Of a stretch of DNA of 8,234 nucleotides, positions 6,441 through 8,234 are shown in pieces. The stretch is from Bryobacterales bacterium (GTDB lineage: Bacteria; Cyanobacteriota; Vampirovibrionia; Obscuribacterales; Obscuribacteraceae): NCBI GenBank assembly GCA_903970295.1, contig CAJCHQ010001030.1:1-8234 (forward strand). Direction: 5' to 3'. Below the pieces are notes generated by a model that saw nothing but the letters and a program-made list of their open reading frames with translations, made no database searches and was not told where the DNA came from. Position numbers and translations under genes: made by a program. Within the stretch, counting starts at the first letter, position 1. Every line of letters begins with the position of its first letter.

Positions 6441-7331
6441 ATGCCGACCGTGAGCCCCTCTCGAATAACGAAGCTAACAGACCTGACGCCTTATCGCCTG
6501 GCGGCTGTCGACTTGGACCAAACACTGCTTTCACCGCGAATGAAAATCAGTCGTCCAAACCGAGCGGCAGTACGATCTCTGGTGAGATTAGGAATGATCG
6601 TAGTGCCCTGCACCGGTCGCATCTATCATCAAACCGAACCCTATCATCGTTCGTTGCGTTTGCAAGGTCCGATCATCTCTTCCGATGGCGCTCACGTGAG
6701 TATTCCCGGAGGACCAACCATTCAGGAAATATTCCTAGATTTGCAAACAGCCGCGATCATCAGAACTCTTGCTAAAAAGTTCGATGTTTCGGCTGCGACC
6801 CACACTCGTGAAGGGGTATTCGCCACACGACAGTCCTTTTGGAACACCGCTGCCGACCGTCACCGCCTCAATCTGGGTTCTGCTTTCCGCTACGCCCAAC
6901 CCGAGGAATTGACGAACACGCCCTCATACAAAGTGACTTGCATCGCCGATGAACGAACTCTGAATGCTTTCGGTGATGCAGTGACGAAGGCTTGCGGAGT
7001 GAATGTCTATGCTTCTCGTCACGGTAGTGAGTTGCTCGAGTTGACGGCTGGTCTTGTCGACAAAACCACAGGTCTGCTTGCGGTTGCACGTCACTACAGC
7101 ATTGACATGAGCGAGATCATTGCTTTCGGCGATGGTGTCAATGACGCAACTATGTTGAAAATGGTCGGACTTGGTCTGGCTATGAATCACGGCTGTATTG
7201 CTGCAAAAACCGCTGCTGATCTAGTTTCGCCGATTACCGATCCGGCAACTAATTTCGCCGCTGCTGTCTCGTCTTTGTTGAAAATCTTCGCGGCATACAA
7301 CCGCACTGCAAACCACCCGACTGCCGCATAA
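6441..7331 (+). CDS. Cof-type HAD-superfamily phosphatase
   Basis: The product is a 296-aa cytoplasmic HAD hydrolase with a C2-type cap, a family that dephosphorylates sugar phosphates, nucleotides or flavin precursors with an aspartyl-phosphate intermediate and Mg2+. All four motifs are visible: motif I DLDQT (nucleophile D24, acid/base D26), motif II T58 in CTGR, motif III K208 in VDKTTGL, and motif IV GDGVNDATML (Mg ligands D231, D235). The ending GLGLAMNHG followed by AKTAADLV is typical of Cof proteins. The ATG at 6441 has AAGGAG (6428-6433) at 7-nt spacing and leaves motif I at the usual distance. An in-frame ATG at 6381 would add 20 Cys/Arg-rich residues without support. The dCTP deaminase gene follows 88 nt later on the same strand with no terminator between, so co-transcription is possible. 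The substrate cannot be inferred. Confidence 0.93.
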   Translation: MPTVSPSRITKLTDLTPYRLAAVDLDQTLLSPRMKISRPNRAAVRSLVRLGMIVVPCTGRIYHQTEPYHRSLRLQGPIISSDGAHVSIPGGPTIQEIFLDLQTAAIIRTLAKKFDVSAATHTREGVFATRQSFWNTAADRHRLNLGSAFRYAQPEELTNTPSYKVTCIADERTLNAFGDAVTKACGVNVYASRHGSELLELTAGLVDKTTGLLAVARHYSIDMSEIIAFGDGVNDATMLKMVGLGLAMNHGCIAAKTAADLVSPITDPATNFAAAVSSLLKIFAAYNRTANHPTAA

Positions 7332-7419
7332 GCGGAGTCAAACATTGCCTGTGGCTGCGTCCAGAACCTTGCTTGAAGCCTGGTTGTGGATTTGGCTGCT
7401 GTGCGGAAAGGAAAATATC

Positions 7420-8079
7420 ATGGCTATCAGCAACACTGAAATTCTGAAAGAACTGGGTCGTGGCAACATCGGCATCAACCCGCTTCCGCCTCTGACGTCA
7501 TTCAATGCCTGCAACGTCGATCTGAGCTTGGGTCACGAACTGATCGTCTGGCCGATGGATGTGGAGTATGTCATCGACTATCGCGAGGAGCACATCGCTG
7601 AAGCCTGGAAACGGCACGGCATCAAAATCGACCTCAGAGAAGTCGGTCACTACGTGCTGCGCCCTGGCGAGTTGTGCCTTGCTTTGACGAAGGAGCATAT
7701 TACTCTGCCAACTCACAGCCAGCTCAACCTCTTCCAACGGCGGTTCGGCAGAAAGAACGTGTTCCTCGGACATCTGTCTAATCGTAGTTGCGCGGGACGT
7801 TCATTCATTCGCTCTGCCGTCGACGCTTTCGAAATCAAGCCTGGTACGAACAACCGGATCACGCTCGAAATCGTCGGTGAAATGGACATCGCCTTGTACG
7901 AGGGCTTGCCGTTCATCCAGATTAGCTTCGAGCAAGTGCACGGGCAAATCTTCGAGACCAATGGTTGGGTGCACGGACAGCAAACGCCGAGCGGAGGAGA
8001 GTCACCGAAAACGGTGCAATTCGCTGCAAAGGTTCTCGGTCTGCACGCACGGGCTGAGAAGAAGAGTGCTGTGAGATGA
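7420..8079 (+). CDS. dcd: dCTP deaminase family protein (divergent)
   Basis: The 219-aa product belongs to the trimeric dCTP deaminase/dUTPase fold. Classical members convert dCTP to dUTP and ammonia to feed dTMP synthesis. Family landmarks are NACNVDLSLGHEL (29-41), LRPGELCLALTKEHITLP (80-97), RS at 122-123, PG (141-142), ITLE (147-150) and the closing ALYEGLPFIQISFE. Aligned by eye to the E. coli enzyme as I remember it, S111, R115, A124 and catalytic E138 correspond to S123, R127, A136 and E150 here, so the core is kept. H125 and D128 of E. coli are replaced by F137 and K140 (IKPG instead of IDPG). About 15 extra basic and aromatic residues sit at about 98-112. The start has AGGA (7409-7412) 7 nt before ATG; a TTG frame from 7345 would add 25 unconserved residues. 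It probably shares a transcript with the HAD gene. Activity and nucleotide preference may differ from classical Dcd. Confidence 0.88.
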   Translation: MAISNTEILKELGRGNIGINPLPPLTSFNACNVDLSLGHELIVWPMDVEYVIDYREEHIAEAWKRHGIKIDLREVGHYVLRPGELCLALTKEHITLPTHSQLNLFQRRFGRKNVFLGHLSNRSCAGRSFIRSAVDAFEIKPGTNNRITLEIVGEMDIALYEGLPFIQISFEQVHGQIFETNGWVHGQQTPSGGESPKTVQFAAKVLGLHARAEKKSAVR

Positions 8080-8100
8080 CGCAAAGGCGTAGATGTGGGG

Positions 8101-8129
8101 TCGACACGTGCTGATTCCCGGATTATTCA
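8101..8129 (+). promoter_or_regulatory. Candidate promoter for the gene entering at the right edge
   Basis: TCGACA (8101-8106, 5 of 6 matches to the -35 consensus) and TATTCA (8124-8129, 3 of 6) stand 17 nt apart. Initiation near 8136 would give a leader of about 90 nt containing the long hairpin before the ATG at 8226. The -10 is weak. Confidence 0.25.
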
Positions 8130-8152
8130 TGAAGGGTAAGTAGTCAAAGATT

Positions 8153-8222
8153 GAAAGACCTCTGAAAATGGCTCAGAATCAGTGTTGCAACACATTGATC
8201 AAGTCAAAAGCAGAGGTCTTTC
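8153..8222 (+). promoter_or_regulatory. 12-bp inverted repeat that overlaps a ribosome-binding site
   Basis: GAAAGACCTCTG (8153-8164) is perfectly complementary to CAGAGGTCTTTC (8211-8222). The 46-nt interior holds its own palindrome GTGTTGCAACAC (8182-8193), flanked by ATCA (8178-8181) and TGAT (8196-8199), so a two-tier hairpin can form. The right arm contains AGAGG (8212-8216), 9 nt before an ATG at 8226, so pairing would hide that ribosome-binding site. There is no T-run after the stem beyond TCTTTCT, so it is a poor terminator for the deaminase gene. It could be a translational control leader or the end of a small repeat element. Confidence 0.5.
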
Positions 8223-8225
8223 TAA

Positions 8226-8234
8226 ATGACGAAT
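8226..8234 (+). CDS. Possible start of a gene cut by the window edge
   Basis: An ATG at 8226 follows AGAGG (8212-8216) at 9-nt spacing and is the first start after the hairpin leader. Only three codons (Met-Thr-Asn) are visible before the window ends, so nothing can be said about the product. The call rests only on the ribosome-binding site and position. Confidence 0.3.

Noticed and set aside
8079..8090. ACGC/GCGT hairpin directly after the dCTP deaminase stop
   Set aside because: It has only 4 bp and no T-run, so it is not supportable as a terminator.
1..8234. CRISPR arrays, tRNA/rRNA genes, insertion sequences, attachment sites
   Set aside because: No regularly spaced repeats, cloverleaf or rRNA-like segments, transposase genes or paired terminal repeats with target duplications were seen on either strand.

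Overview
The window looks like an ordinary bacterial chromosome segment: compact genes with clear Shine-Dalgarno sites (AGGAG/AAGGAG types at 6-8 nt), balanced GC, intrinsic terminators, and no phage, transposase or CRISPR signals. The organism cannot be fixed from this sequence. A HEAT-extended M1 peptidase, a stand-alone PMI-type cupin and long non-coding spacers would fit an environmental lineage such as a non-photosynthetic Cyanobacteriota relative, but that is a guess.

Layout. Positions 161-2815 (minus) hold a cytoplasmic M1-family zinc metallopeptidase with a C-terminal HEAT-like region and its own terminator. A spacer of about 520-640 nt (2816-3332) follows, with only hairpins and weak promoter-like boxes. 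At 3333-3695 (minus) is a small mannose-6-phosphate-isomerase type II cupin. It is divergent from a thioredoxin-domain protein at 3933-4739 (plus), which carries a helical YlbF-like extension and a C-terminal Cys pair. Two hairpin terminators (4779-4819 and 4873-4917) separate this gene from a convergent coiled-coil protein of unknown function (5032-5535, minus). A 905-nt stretch without a gene (5536-6440) contains a promoter-like site and several nested inverted repeats, possibly a structured RNA or long leader. Next come a Cof-type HAD phosphatase (6441-7331) and a divergent dCTP deaminase (7420-8079), both on the plus strand and possibly co-transcribed. The window ends in a 12-bp inverted repeat whose right arm contains a plausible ribosome-binding site for a gene starting at 8226.

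The genes do not form one obvious pathway. The HAD and dCTP deaminase pair could both act on phosphorylated metabolites or nucleotides. The thioredoxin fusion suggests redox control. The points most worth a second look are the thioredoxin/YlbF-like fusion, the structured 5966-6192 region, the RBS-sequestering hairpin at the right edge, and the altered residues and insertion in the dCTP deaminase. No multi-gene novel system is evident.
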